Shown: positions 35,422-44,291 of the stretch, one piece after another
Position numbering within the stretch: the stretch's first letter is position 1
Layout of the letters: every line of letters starts with the position of its first letter
Assembly (NCBI GenBank): GCA_002746295.2
Contig: NVWS02000037.1
Coordinates: forward strand, 1-51,469
Reading direction: 5' to 3'
DNA: 51,469 bases
Source of the DNA: Zetaproteobacteria bacterium
Lineage (GTDB): Bacteria > Pseudomonadota > Zetaproteobacteria > Mariprofundales > Mariprofundaceae
Program-made: the position numbers and the translations under genes
Notes under the pieces: model-generated
What the model was told of the DNA's origin: nothing
What the model saw: the letters and a program-made list of their open reading frames with translations, nothing else
Database searches by the model: none

Positions 35422-37767
35422 TTAATTTGTTCTTGCATTCTGTGCATTCACTTGCTGCGTTAAAAAGCTACCAGCTTGATTCAATACGGATAAGGATTGT
35501 TGCATCGCCAAAAAAGATTTATCCAAAGAAGTCTTTTTTTGTGCCATTTGCCGTTCCATATCTGCAATGCGAGTGGTTAATGTATCAAAGGTGGACTGTG
35601 ATGATGCAATACTGGATTGGATCAAACCTGTAAAAGGATTGGCAAACAAATCCAATAGACCTTCCATTTTTGCACCCAAGCCCACACCCACTGTAACACT
35701 CGCAACATTTCCCGTAGAAGACCCAGTATACAACACTCCAAGACCATCAATTTTTCCACTATTGCCGATTAAAAGTTGTCCTGAACCTCGGGCTGATATG
35801 CCATTGATACTTCCTATAATACTTTGACCACTGGCATTTTGATTCGCCATACCCAAACCATTCACACTTTGGTTGATGGAAAAATTTGAACTTGAACCAA
35901 AGCTTTTACCTTGAATACTAATACCATTGCCTTGAGCTATCGCCGCAAGACTCATAGCATAACGCCCTTCTTTTAGTACAGTATCTGTACCCAAATTTAA
36001 TGAACCACCACCTTGATTATTCGCTGTCAAATTGACTGTCAACAAGCTATCACCCGATTGCACATCCGATACTTGAATGTTACCCGTCGCCGTATCCAAG
36101 CTTGCCACCACTTGCTGGTTAAATGTGGATTGGATCGCCGATAAAAGTGTTGAGATATTATCCGTAGCAGGATCTAACACCGAAAAAGAACCATTCACAG
36201 TACCACCTTGTCGATTGGTTCCTGAAATCGTAATGGTATCGCCTGCTGCAATTCCTTTGCCTAAACTGGTAAGGCTATTTGATACGGTCAGACCTGCCCC
36301 TAAACTACCTGATAATTGATGAACATCTGTTGTTTGTTTGGAAAATTCTGTATTCAACGCCGTCAGAATTGAGGCTTGATTCATACCCGCTGTTAAATTG
36401 ACAATGGCTTGCCTTTGACTGGCTGAATCTGTGATAATGAGAGTTTCAGCACTTGCCAAAGTTGCATTCACAAGGTCAGTCCCCGCACTACTGCTTACCG
36501 ATGCTTTACTGGCCGCTTGAGACACATTGATTTGATAGGTGCCTGATGGTGTATTCAAGCCACTGGTTAAAAATTGAACTTGCTGATTGGAGGATATGCC
36601 ATTAGCAACAAATACATCACGAATTGCGGTGGGATCAGTGGTGATAAATTTATCAAACAAGGTGGGGTTAATGGTTAACACCCCTTTTGCATCAGGCTCA
36701 ATACCCACCGACACCATGGTATTTCGATCACTGGCTAAACCAGGAATACTCTGTAAGAGACTACTCGATAGGGTGCTTTGAATGGATGTCAACACCGATT
36801 CGCTCGCTAAAATACCTGTTGTTCCTGTCTTCGGATCTAAGGAAAATTGGCTATTGACCAAACCTTGCACTTTGTTGTACGCATCGACAAAGGATTGTAC
36901 ATTGTTTCTTAACGATGTGGTATCAACGCTGATATTCATACTCACTTCAGCTGCATTCGCTTGCTTCAAGATTAAGGTCACACCATTTAAGGCATCAGAA
37001 ATCGTATTACTGCTACGAAAAATACTTAAACCATCAATACTGACCTGAGCATCCAAGCCTTGTTGGATTGAATTGCGAGCATTCGGCACGCCTGAACCCA
37101 ATTGTAAATTGGCCAAAGCCCCACCTGCATCCAAAGCAGCACCTGTTAATGTGAAACCTGTCGCACCTGTTTGATCCGATGCCAACACCAAACGAAAATC
37201 ATTGTTACCCACTTTGATAATAGACGCGGATACACCTGTCGCAGTCGCGCCTGTATTTTGTTGATTAATTTTACTGGCAATATCTTGCAGTGTATCAGTC
37301 CCAATGACCGAAATACTTGCAGCACCCACATTAAAAGAACCGACCATGCTCAATGCTGTTTGATCACTACTCACCACAGATCCCAAGCTATCGGTAACAC
37401 CCTGACCTGATGACAAACGTTGCGCTTGAGCCACTTGTTGCACAATAATTTTATGTGTTCCAGCCGATACTGCATCGGTGCCTGTCACATCCAATAAAGT
37501 ACCTGCTGCCACCGCAGGATCATTGCTGGTTAAGGCTGCACTGTAGGCAAAAAACTTGGTGCTATCTGCCATAGATAAAGCAGTAGATTTAAATGCCAGC
37601 ATGGCATCATTGATGACGGCAAAGGCATCCTGCTTGGCTGTTTGATTCGTTTGTTTTTTTTGCGCTTGAGTGATCGCTAACTTATCAAACGCAAGCAAAC
37701 CATCAACGGCTGCTTTTGTATCAAAACCTACAACACCCAATACTGAACTTGCAATAGCATTTGGCAT
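35422..37767 (-). CDS. fliD: Flagellar filament cap protein FliD, unusually long
   Basis: FliD caps the filament and directs flagellin folding. This protein is 781 residues, against about 470 for the common proteobacterial form. The N-terminal FliD domain (SSVLGVVGFDTKAAVDGLLAFDKL) and repeat-rich D2/D3 regions are followed by what appears to be an extra insertion (about 395-610; Ser/Thr/Ala-rich beta repeats such as GTYQINVSQAASKASV, GDTITISGTNRQGGTVNGSF). The FliD C-terminal part (FANPFTGLIQSSIASSQSTFDTLTTRIADMERQM) is intact with a coiled-coil end. It is exported by the flagellar type III system, so no signal peptide is expected. Confidence 0.9.
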   Translation of the reverse strand: MPNAIASSVLGVVGFDTKAAVDGLLAFDKLAITQAQKKQTNQTAKQDAFAVINDAMLAFKSTALSMADSTKFFAYSAALTSNDPAVAAGTLLDVTGTDAVSAGTHKIIVQQVAQAQRLSSGQGVTDSLGSVVSSDQTALSMVGSFNVGAASISVIGTDTLQDIASKINQQNTGATATGVSASIIKVGNNDFRLVLASDQTGATGFTLTGAALDAGGALANLQLGSGVPNARNSIQQGLDAQVSIDGLSIFRSSNTISDALNGVTLILKQANAAEVSMNISVDTTSLRNNVQSFVDAYNKVQGLVNSQFSLDPKTGTTGILASESVLTSIQSTLSSSLLQSIPGLASDRNTMVSVGIEPDAKGVLTINPTLFDKFITTDPTAIRDVFVANGISSNQQVQFLTSGLNTPSGTYQINVSQAASKASVSSSAGTDLVNATLASAETLIITDSASQRQAIVNLTAGMNQASILTALNTEFSKQTTDVHQLSGSLGAGLTVSNSLTSLGKGIAAGDTITISGTNRQGGTVNGSFSVLDPATDNISTLLSAIQSTFNQQVVASLDTATGNIQVSDVQSGDSLLTVNLTANNQGGGSLNLGTDTVLKEGRYAMSLAAIAQGNGISIQGKSFGSSSNFSINQSVNGLGMANQNASGQSIIGSINGISARGSGQLLIGNSGKIDGLGVLYTGSSTGNVASVTVGVGLGAKMEGLLDLFANPFTGLIQSSIASSQSTFDTLTTRIADMERQMAQKKTSLDKSFLAMQQSLSVLNQAGSFLTQQVNAQNARTN

Positions 37768-37772
37768 AATAT

Positions 37773-38153
37773 TTATCCTTTCTTATCAAGGAGTAAGCCA
37801 ACTATCTCATTCATGGCAATCTGCAAAGCACGTGAACTTTTGGAAGGGAACTCGCCAATCACTGATCCAGTTTCCCCATCATGAATTTGTACAAACATTT
37901 GCCCCAACTTCGCTTCATAACCAAAACTAACAGAGGATTGTATATTTTGACTTTGTAAAGCTTGATTCGCCTGTTTAATCACACCTTTCACGGCTTGTTC
38001 ACTCATCATTGCTTCAGATATTTTTTGTAAAGGTGCAAGCGATGCTTGAGCCTGTTGTCGATTTGAAAACGACGCTACCGATGATGATAAAGATGAACCC
38101 AAAGAGGCTGATACCGCTGAGGATTGATTTGAAATTTGAGAAATAGCTTCCAT
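37773..38153 (-). CDS. flaG: FlaG family flagellar protein
   Basis: This 126-residue protein has a Ser-rich N-terminus and a C-terminal FlaG domain (QNIQSSVSFGYEAKLGQMFVQIHDGETGSVIGEFPSKSSRALQIAMNEIVGLLLD). FlaG proteins influence filament length in polar-flagellated bacteria. AAGGAGGT precedes the start. It is five bases upstream of fliD in the same direction, a common flaG-fliD-fliS order. Confidence 0.88.
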   Translation of the reverse strand: MEAISQISNQSSAVSASLGSSLSSSVASFSNRQQAQASLAPLQKISEAMMSEQAVKGVIKQANQALQSQNIQSSVSFGYEAKLGQMFVQIHDGETGSVIGEFPSKSSRALQIAMNEIVGLLLDKKG

Positions 38154-38226
38154 GACTTCAACCTCCTTATAAAAGTTTATGACTTAACATAATCAAGATA
38201 TAAAACATCCAAGTTATGTAAAATCA

Positions 38227-38258
38227 ACTCTCCTCCTTGCCGAAACAAGAAAGAGAAT
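38227..38258 (-). terminator. fliC terminator hairpin
   Basis: Read on the minus strand, ATTCTCTTTCTTG and CAAGGAGGAGAGT form a 13-bp stem with three G-U pairs around TTTCGG, then TGATTTTA. It lies 13 bases after the fliC stop and would insulate flaG from the highly expressed flagellin transcript. Confidence 0.7.
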
Positions 38259-38271
38259 GATTTTATTCAGC

Positions 38272-39519
38272 TTATCTAAATAGAGACATCACGTTTTGCG
38301 CAGCTTGATTCGCCTGTGCAAGCATGGATGTACCGACTTGAGACAAGATTTTATTCTTGGTGAAGTTCGCCATTTGAGCCGCCATATCTGTATCACGAAT
38401 CGCTGATACCGATGCGGTGGTTTGCTCAATACTGGTTGCCAAATTGGATTGAATAAAACCAATTTGATTTTGAGTCGCACCCAAATCAGCACGTTGACTG
38501 ACCACTGTATTCAATGCATTTTTTGCTGTGGTCATATACGTTTGAGCTGCAGCTTGGCTTAACAGATTCCCTGTGCCACCCAAGCCCAATGCAGTAGAAG
38601 TGTACTTATTGGTTAAACTGACGCTCAGTTGATCTGTGGAATTGTTATTCGCACCCACTTGAAACTTAACAGCAGTTGTTGCATCAGCATGCAATTGAAA
38701 CTGCGAACCACCCGTCACCGTATTCGCCAAAGTAGCAGTGCCAGCAACAACAGCGGCACCATTTGTGGCTGTAATAGTCAGACCGACTGCAGTATTCAAT
38801 ACTGCGGCTGATGTATTGGTTGTTCCTGTAGTTGTACCATTGGTAATAGAGGCACCCGTTCCTGCCGCAAGATTATCGCCCGCACTTGCTAATAAGGTTC
38901 CGTCTACAGCATGTAAATCAACATTACTGGTCACTTTCGTAATCAAACCTGCTGCATCAACAGACACATTAAAAGAAGCATTTTCAGTGAATTTGGAGGT
39001 ACCCGTTGTAGCATAAGCAACAGTCCCTGTAGCTGTTGATGTGCCATCACCGCCAGTCCCAGCCGTTGACAATGTACCTGTTACCGCAGCTTTTGCGGCA
39101 TCTTGACCATTCAATAAGTTGATACCATTGAAATTTGTGCCATTGGCAATTTTATCAATCGCAGATTCCAATTTCAAACGTTCCGCATCCAATTTACCCA
39201 GCTCACCCTGATTGTTTGCAGAGGAAGCTTGTGTTGCCAAGGTTTGAATACGATTGACCATATTCTGAATTTCATTCACGCCTGCATCTGCCATTTTCAC
39301 CATGGCTTGTGCCTGCGTTGCATTCAAAGATGCCGCTTTCAAACGCATGCTTTGCGAATCCAATTTTGATGAGACTGCAAAACCTGCCGCATCATCAGCA
39401 GCACTGTTGATACGAAAGCCCGATGAAAGTTTATTCATCGAATTATTCATATTGACAGTATTGGTGTTTAAGTTTTTAAGTGCGGTATTAGCGCCGAGGT
39501 TGGTTTGGACTGATAGCAT
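38272..39519 (-). CDS. fliC: Flagellin
   Basis: This 415-residue filament subunit has the conserved N-terminal D0/D1 region (SVQTNLGANTALKNLNTNT, KLSSGFRINSAADDAAGFAVSSKL) and C-terminal D1/D0 region (VVSQRADLGATQNQIGFIQSNL, ILSQVGTSMLAQANQAAQNVMSLFR). The central segment (about 165-310) is Gly/Thr/Ala-rich and variable. The start at 39519 has GGAGAG upstream; an extension to 39582 lacks support. Two tandem sigma-28-type promoters lie upstream. Only one flagellin gene is in this window. Confidence 0.96.
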   Translation of the reverse strand: MLSVQTNLGANTALKNLNTNTVNMNNSMNKLSSGFRINSAADDAAGFAVSSKLDSQSMRLKAASLNATQAQAMVKMADAGVNEIQNMVNRIQTLATQASSANNQGELGKLDAERLKLESAIDKIANGTNFNGINLLNGQDAAKAAVTGTLSTAGTGGDGTSTATGTVAYATTGTSKFTENASFNVSVDAAGLITKVTSNVDLHAVDGTLLASAGDNLAAGTGASITNGTTTGTTNTSAAVLNTAVGLTITATNGAAVVAGTATLANTVTGGSQFQLHADATTAVKFQVGANNNSTDQLSVSLTNKYTSTALGLGGTGNLLSQAAAQTYMTTAKNALNTVVSQRADLGATQNQIGFIQSNLATSIEQTTASVSAIRDTDMAAQMANFTKNKILSQVGTSMLAQANQAAQNVMSLFR

Positions 39520-39629
39520 TTTAATCTCTCCGTAGTATGTGTTTGATTCGTGAACGACTTCATGCCTTGTCACGCCCTGCATCCTTGCTGGATAGAAGAA
39601 CTTCCGTGTTCTCCCTTGTACACTTCAAT

Positions 39630-39656
39630 CTATCGGCGAGTATTTAAAGGACTTTA
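39630..39656 (-). promoter_or_regulatory. Sigma-28 (FliA) promoter of fliC, proximal
   Basis: On the minus strand, TAAAGTCC, 11 bases, then GCCGATAG. The -10 matches GCCGATAA at seven of eight positions and the -35 matches TAAAGTTT at six of eight, with exact spacing. It lies about 110 bases before the flagellin start. Confidence 0.88.
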
Positions 39657-39708
39657 GTAAAAAAATATTTATTTTCTCAAGTACATTAAGATTTTGCCAA
39701 CATTAAAT

Positions 39709-39735
39709 CTATCGCAGGCTATTCGTAAGACTTTA
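39709..39735 (-). promoter_or_regulatory. Second sigma-28-like promoter of fliC, distal
   Basis: On the minus strand, TAAAGTCT, 11 bases, then TGCGATAG. The -35 matches six of eight and the -10 five of eight with the same exact spacing as the proximal site, 79 bases further upstream. The whole 309-base gap 39520-39828 holds these two sites, the fliC leader, and the promoter and ribosome-binding site (AAGAGG) of the divergent TPR gene. Confidence 0.55.
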
Positions 39736-39828
39736 ATCACTTCTCAAAAGCATAAAGCATATCAATTGGTATGATACATGCTCCCTTATTGAAGGACGAC
39801 ATACCAAACCATCAAAGAGGTTTAAACC

Positions 39829-41310
39829 ATGACGATAAAAAAGAAAAAAACATCAAAAATGAAAAAAAAGAAAATTCAAAATCTACTGAAGCAGGCTGTT
39901 AGCCTCCAAGATCAAAAAGACTTTGTGAATTCAGAACCGCTACTGCAAGAAATCTTAAGCATGGATCCCAAACATGCAGGAGCTTACCATTGTATGGCTC
40001 TTGTTGCCAAAGAATTCAATGAATTCAAAACTGCTTGCTCATTGATGCTCACATCCATTCAATTGGGTTATAATAATGCAGAATCCCATTATAATTATGC
40101 TGTTATCTTGGGAGAACTAAAATTACACGATCTCGCCATAGAATCCTATCAACATGCTGTTGCCATTGATAAAAATATGGGCTTGGCATGGTATAATTTA
40201 GCCTATACATACTTTAAAAAGCATCAATATAAACAAGCCAAAGACGCATTGAAAAAACTTTTAATGATCCCGCATCACTCAGAAAAAACTTACTCAAACA
40301 TTGCCCAATTATACTTAGATATGGGGGAACTTGATGAAAGCAATAAAATCTGCTCTCTCACCTTAGATTTATACCCTGAAAATCAAGAAGTACTCTGGAC
40401 ATCACTCAATGCTATTCAGCGCCAGCATACTATTCAAGTAGAACTCAATACAATATCTAGATACCTCAAGAAAAACTTAACACTCAACTACTCCATGCGG
40501 ATCACTATTTATAAAGCCATCGCAGAATGGCAGATGGGTAAATTTAAAGCATGTCAACAAAGCATTGACGTTAGCAAGCAATGGCTTGATGGTTTTGAAC
40601 CCAATCTCGTCAACCTTTCACTATTATCATACCGCAATTTTATTCAAGAACTACTTATTTACAGGCAAAATAATCCCAGCATTCAAACCTGCCATAAAAA
40701 TATCTACATGGTTGGCGACAGCCACAGCCTTAGCAACACCCATCAAGTACTATCCTTGAATCAACAGCATTATCTAGCCCAAACCCGTTTGTGTATTGGT
40801 TGCAAAACATTTCACTTAACAGATGGTCACCCCAATACCTTCAAAAAATCTTTCAATGATGCCATTGAATCCATTCCTGATTCCAGCCCCGTCATTCTAA
40901 TGTTCGGTGAAATTGATTGCCGCGCCACTGAAGGTGTTTTACCCGCATTTTTAAAAGGAGACAAAGGTTTATCGGTAATGATTCAAGAACAAGTCGAAGC
41001 TTATGTCACTTACGCACTGAAGCAAATATCAAAGAAAAACTTCGATGTGTATTTTTATGGCGTTCCAGCTCCTCGCCTCCTTCTGGATGTTTCTGACGAG
41101 AACATGGAAATTTTAAAAAATATTGTATATATTTTCAATCAATATTTGCAACACTATGCCCTTCAAGGAGGGTGTAAATTTATCAATATTTACCAATTGA
41201 CTGTTGGAGAGCATGGATTAAGCGATGGTCGTTATCATATTGATGATTTTCATTTATTACCCAAGTGTATCGAGGCTGCTGATTTGCTCTTCATATCAAA
41301 ACCAGAATAA
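39829..41310 (+). CDS. TPR-repeat protein fused to an SGNH/GDSL-like domain
   Basis: This 493-residue protein starts with a very lysine-rich stretch, then about five TPR repeats (about 20-200; DPKHAGAYHCMALVAKEFNEF, NAESHYNYAVILGELKLHDLAIESYQHAVAI, MGLAWYNLAYTYFKKHQYKQAKDAL). Residues about 295-493 resemble an SGNH hydrolase fold: YMVGDSHSLSN (block I), LMFGEIDCR (block III-like) and HIDDFHLLP (block V Asp/His). No signal peptide. Such fusions may act on or modify polysaccharides or glycoproteins; divergent placement from the flagellin gene suggests a role in filament glycan modification, which is inference. Its codon use is more A/T-rich than its neighbours. Confidence 0.7.
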   Translation: MTIKKKKTSKMKKKKIQNLLKQAVSLQDQKDFVNSEPLLQEILSMDPKHAGAYHCMALVAKEFNEFKTACSLMLTSIQLGYNNAESHYNYAVILGELKLHDLAIESYQHAVAIDKNMGLAWYNLAYTYFKKHQYKQAKDALKKLLMIPHHSEKTYSNIAQLYLDMGELDESNKICSLTLDLYPENQEVLWTSLNAIQRQHTIQVELNTISRYLKKNLTLNYSMRITIYKAIAEWQMGKFKACQQSIDVSKQWLDGFEPNLVNLSLLSYRNFIQELLIYRQNNPSIQTCHKNIYMVGDSHSLSNTHQVLSLNQQHYLAQTRLCIGCKTFHLTDGHPNTFKKSFNDAIESIPDSSPVILMFGEIDCRATEGVLPAFLKGDKGLSVMIQEQVEAYVTYALKQISKKNFDVYFYGVPAPRLLLDVSDENMEILKNIVYIFNQYLQHYALQGGCKFINIYQLTVGEHGLSDGRYHIDDFHLLPKCIEAADLLFISKPE

Positions 41311-41331
41311 TCTTTGGTGTATACGATGGGG

Positions 41332-42288
41332 TTAATCCAAAGCACCACCACAACTTGAGCCTTGCCCTGCCGTACAACCATAGCAATGATCCATAATAGC
41401 TATAGGTGTTCCTTCCACATTCACATTTAACAAATCTGATAAATGACGTTTGCCTTGGTTCGCATACGGCAAATCCAACATTTGATTGAAATCACAATCA
41501 TACACATAACCCTGCCAATCAACGCTCAACAATGATCGGCACATCACCGATTCAAGATTAGCTTCTGAATAATGTTCTTTGAGTTGCTGCATATAAGGAT
41601 CAAATTCACGCTTAGAAATTAGCCAGCTACCAAAACGTTTGATGGGCATATTGGTGATGGTAAACAACTGATTGAAATAAATGTTAAAACGTTCATTCAA
41701 TTCTTTTTTATAGGCTGCTTGCAACTCTATTTGTGAAGGCGGAAGGGATGTTCCTGTTGGATTATAAACAAGATTGAGTTCCAAGCCACTGTCTTTTTGC
41801 CCATAACCCAGCGCATTCAAAGCCTGAATCCCTGCAATACTACGTGCAAACACACCATTTCCACGTTGCGCATCGACATTATCACTCAAATAACAAGGCA
41901 ATGAAGCCGAAACTTCAACCTGATGTTCTACCAAAAACTCCGCCAATCCTTCATAACCTACTTCACTAAGAATCGTTAAATTACAACGATCAATGATTTT
42001 AACCCCCAGTTGATGCGCTTCATGCACCAAGTAACGAAAATCAGGGTTCATTTCAGGTGCACCACCCGTTAAATCCAAGGTTTTAACATCCGATACACGC
42101 AAAAAATATAAAATCGTATCTATCGTTTCACGCTGCATAATTTCAGTACGGCGAGGTCCTGCATCAACATGACAGTGAATACAGGTTTGATTGCACAGAT
42201 AGCCTAAATTAACTTGCAAAGTTGTCAATTTTCCTCTGTGAATGGCAGGGAAATCTGTTTTTTCTAAAAGCGGGCGACAATCGTGCAT
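41332..42288 (-). CDS. arsS: ArsS-like radical SAM / Cys-rich domain protein
   Basis: This 318-residue enzyme has a radical SAM cluster motif CNQTCIHC in LQVNLGYLCNQTCIHCHVDAGP, then LDLTGGAPEMNPDFRYLV, and a C-terminal Cys-rich DUF3641-like region (YDCDFNQMLDLP, DHCYGCTAGQGSSCGGALD). This layout is that of the radical SAM/Cys-rich family annotated ArsS (arsenosugar biosynthesis), whose real substrate is not settled in every member. The start at 42288 is chosen for GGAGG upstream; the first ATG is four codons earlier. No arsM-type methyltransferase is adjacent. Confidence 0.85.
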   Translation of the reverse strand: MHDCRPLLEKTDFPAIHRGKLTTLQVNLGYLCNQTCIHCHVDAGPRRTEIMQRETIDTILYFLRVSDVKTLDLTGGAPEMNPDFRYLVHEAHQLGVKIIDRCNLTILSEVGYEGLAEFLVEHQVEVSASLPCYLSDNVDAQRGNGVFARSIAGIQALNALGYGQKDSGLELNLVYNPTGTSLPPSQIELQAAYKKELNERFNIYFNQLFTITNMPIKRFGSWLISKREFDPYMQQLKEHYSEANLESVMCRSLLSVDWQGYVYDCDFNQMLDLPYANQGKRHLSDLLNVNVEGTPIAIMDHCYGCTAGQGSSCGGALD

Positions 42289-42388
42289 ACGCACCTCCAT
42301 GTTTTAACCTTGAGTCGGTGCAAGCGTAAATTACTTACATGGTTTGCCTACTTCTTCTTTTTTATACCATTGACGATACGCTTCGCAC

Positions 42389-42937
42389 ATGTCTTCAACA
42401 CCTACCACTCCCACAGTCACATCCAATGAAGTCGATGAGAATCGTTATTTGGCTAAATTTCTCATTACATCTGTCCTATCTTTCTTTGTCGGCACTGTCC
42501 ATGGCGTGCTACAAGTCATTCCTAGTATTCGAGCTTGGCTTGATTCCATCGGTAGCCCTTATGGTGGGCCAGGACACATGATTGACCCCCTTGCCCATGC
42601 CCATATCAACCTTGTCGGCGGTGTGACGATTCTTGGCATGGCTGTGACTTATTATTTATTGCCTAAAATCACAGGTCGCCCACTTTATTCCAAGCGCATG
42701 GCAGAACACTCTTTTTGGTGGACTGCCATTGGTGTAAGCGTTTTTTATACCGCGTTGATGATTTTTGGTATTTGGGAAGGCACACTTTGGTTGACCCACC
42801 CTGAAGACATCCCCGCTATTCATCGTTTTTATGGACCTGTCATTTCCGTTGCCGCAACAGGGCTTGCCATTGGTTTTTGGGTGTATCTTGCCAATGTTTT
42901 ACTGTCCGTTAGAGGGCTGTACAAGAAGAAAACATGA
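42389..42937 (+). CDS. Small heme-copper-oxidase subunit I-like membrane protein (four helices)
   Basis: This 182-residue membrane protein resembles a part of cbb3/NorB-type oxidase subunit I: GPGHMIDPLAHAHINLVGGVTILGMAVTYYLLPKITGRPLYS is close to that family, but the length is only about a third of a normal subunit. Four helices are visible (about 22-44, 68-92, 106-130 and 149-175). Histidines at 38, 63, 70, 72, 107 and 145 could bind heme. The full copper-binding helix set is absent. It overlaps the next gene by four bases. Function unknown; a heme-binding electron or redox-sensing protein is one possibility. Confidence 0.75.
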   Translation: MSSTPTTPTVTSNEVDENRYLAKFLITSVLSFFVGTVHGVLQVIPSIRAWLDSIGSPYGGPGHMIDPLAHAHINLVGGVTILGMAVTYYLLPKITGRPLYSKRMAEHSFWWTAIGVSVFYTALMIFGIWEGTLWLTHPEDIPAIHRFYGPVISVAATGLAIGFWVYLANVLLSVRGLYKKKT

Positions 42938-43464
42938 GTGGACGTTTGGCTTGCGGATGCCCCGCCTCCTATCCTGATTGGCGTGGTGATGTTGATTTGG
43001 GCGGTCAATTGGTACATGATCTTGGTATTCCGATGTTTATACACATGCCCATTGGTTATGAAAACTATTTACTCAAACAAAAAAACAGTATTGAACGCTT
43101 GGAGTTACATGAAAAATGGCCTGGCTTCAATTTAACACGTACAGGTGTATTTCGTGGGCAAATGATTTGTCCGCTTCAAGAAGAACACTCCCCTGCACAC
43201 AATATTCGTATACTCGCCTCTCCTTTTAAGCTTCGTGTTCACCTCTTTCACGGTGACATTGCAGATATCCGGCAAGATATTCGCGCCATGCAATCGAAAC
43301 TTTTGGATGAAGGTTTATTACCCAAAGAGCTTTATCTTAGTTATCTCACCTGCCCTGAATGTGAAGAAGGACGCGGGGGCAAGCGTTTGATGATATTGCG
43401 TCACTGGGTGACAAGTAAAAAACTTGCAAAGAAACTTCAACGCCGCCAACAAAAAGCTGCATAA
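42934..43464 (+). CDS. Unknown cytoplasmic protein with cysteine motifs, coupled to the oxidase-like protein
   Basis: I do not recognise this 176-residue protein. It has a CGC pair at residues 7-9 (LACGCPASYPDWRGDVDLGG), a single Cys at 79 (GQMICPLQEEH) and a CPEC motif at 140-143 (SYLTCPECEEGRGG), enough for a metal site or disulfide. There is no signal peptide or membrane helix. It starts with a four-base overlap (ATGA) with the small oxidase-like gene, so the two are almost certainly a functional pair. It lies four bases before yaaA. Confidence 0.6.
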   Translation: MSGRLACGCPASYPDWRGDVDLGGQLVHDLGIPMFIHMPIGYENYLLKQKNSIERLELHEKWPGFNLTRTGVFRGQMICPLQEEHSPAHNIRILASPFKLRVHLFHGDIADIRQDIRAMQSKLLDEGLLPKELYLSYLTCPECEEGRGGKRLMILRHWVTSKKLAKKLQRRQQKAA

Positions 43465-43467
43465 ACC

Positions 43468-44235
43468 ATGTTAATCGTGATTTCACCTGCAAAAAAATTG
43501 GATATGACGCCGTTGGACTCAGGCTTTTCGACCCAAAACCCTGAACTGTTAAGCCATAGCCAAGATTTAATGGCTATTTTGCGTGATAAAGATGCCTTTG
43601 ACATTGCTGAACTGATGAAGTTATCCATGCCATTGGCTGATCTGAACAGTCAACGCTTTCAAGATTGGCATACGCCTTTTCATGCAGGCAATGCCAAACA
43701 AGCGTTGTGGACATTTCAAGGCGATGTCTATCAAAGCTTGGATGCTGCTTCTTTCTCAAGTGACGATGTTCATTTTGCACAGCAACACTTGCGTATATTA
43801 TCAGGGCTTTATGGGCTGCTTCGCCCTTTGGATTGGATGCAAGCATATCGGCTTGAAATGGGAACACGCCTAGAAAATTCACGCGGCAAGGATTTATACA
43901 CGTTTTGGGGTGATATGATTTCAGCGTCCATCCAAGATGCTTTGGCACAACAAGGTGATGATGTCCTTATCAACCTTGCTTCTCAAGAATATTTCAAAGC
44001 TATACGCTCAAAGGTTTTACAAGCTTACATCATCACGCCGAGCTTTAAAGAATGGAAAAACGGACAATATAAAGTCATTGGTATTCATGCCAAACGTGCG
44101 CGTGGCTTGATGAGCCGCTTTATCATTCAGCATCAATTGCAAAAACCTGATGAGCTCAAAGCATTTAATGTTCAAGGTTATGCGTGGAATGCAGAACTTT
44201 CCAGCCCCCAAGAGATGGTTTTTACACGGCAATAG
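43468..44235 (+). CDS. yaaA: Peroxide stress protein YaaA (DUF328 family)
   Basis: This 255-residue protein starts with MLIVISPAKKLDM and contains LRILSGLYGLLRPLDWMQAYRLEMGTRL and NLASQEYFKA, followed by VIGIHAKRARGLMSRFII, all diagnostic of YaaA. In E. coli the protein lowers free iron and limits DNA damage during hydrogen peroxide stress. The preceding genes end only three bases before the start, so it may be in the same operon as the oxidase-like pair, hinting at a redox theme. Confidence 0.94.
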   Translation: MLIVISPAKKLDMTPLDSGFSTQNPELLSHSQDLMAILRDKDAFDIAELMKLSMPLADLNSQRFQDWHTPFHAGNAKQALWTFQGDVYQSLDAASFSSDDVHFAQQHLRILSGLYGLLRPLDWMQAYRLEMGTRLENSRGKDLYTFWGDMISASIQDALAQQGDDVLINLASQEYFKAIRSKVLQAYIITPSFKEWKNGQYKVIGIHAKRARGLMSRFIIQHQLQKPDELKAFNVQGYAWNAELSSPQEMVFTRQ

Positions 44236-44291
44236 AAGCGTTTTTCACCACAATAATATACAGAGGAAACGTAACATTAAAGGGTGGATGT

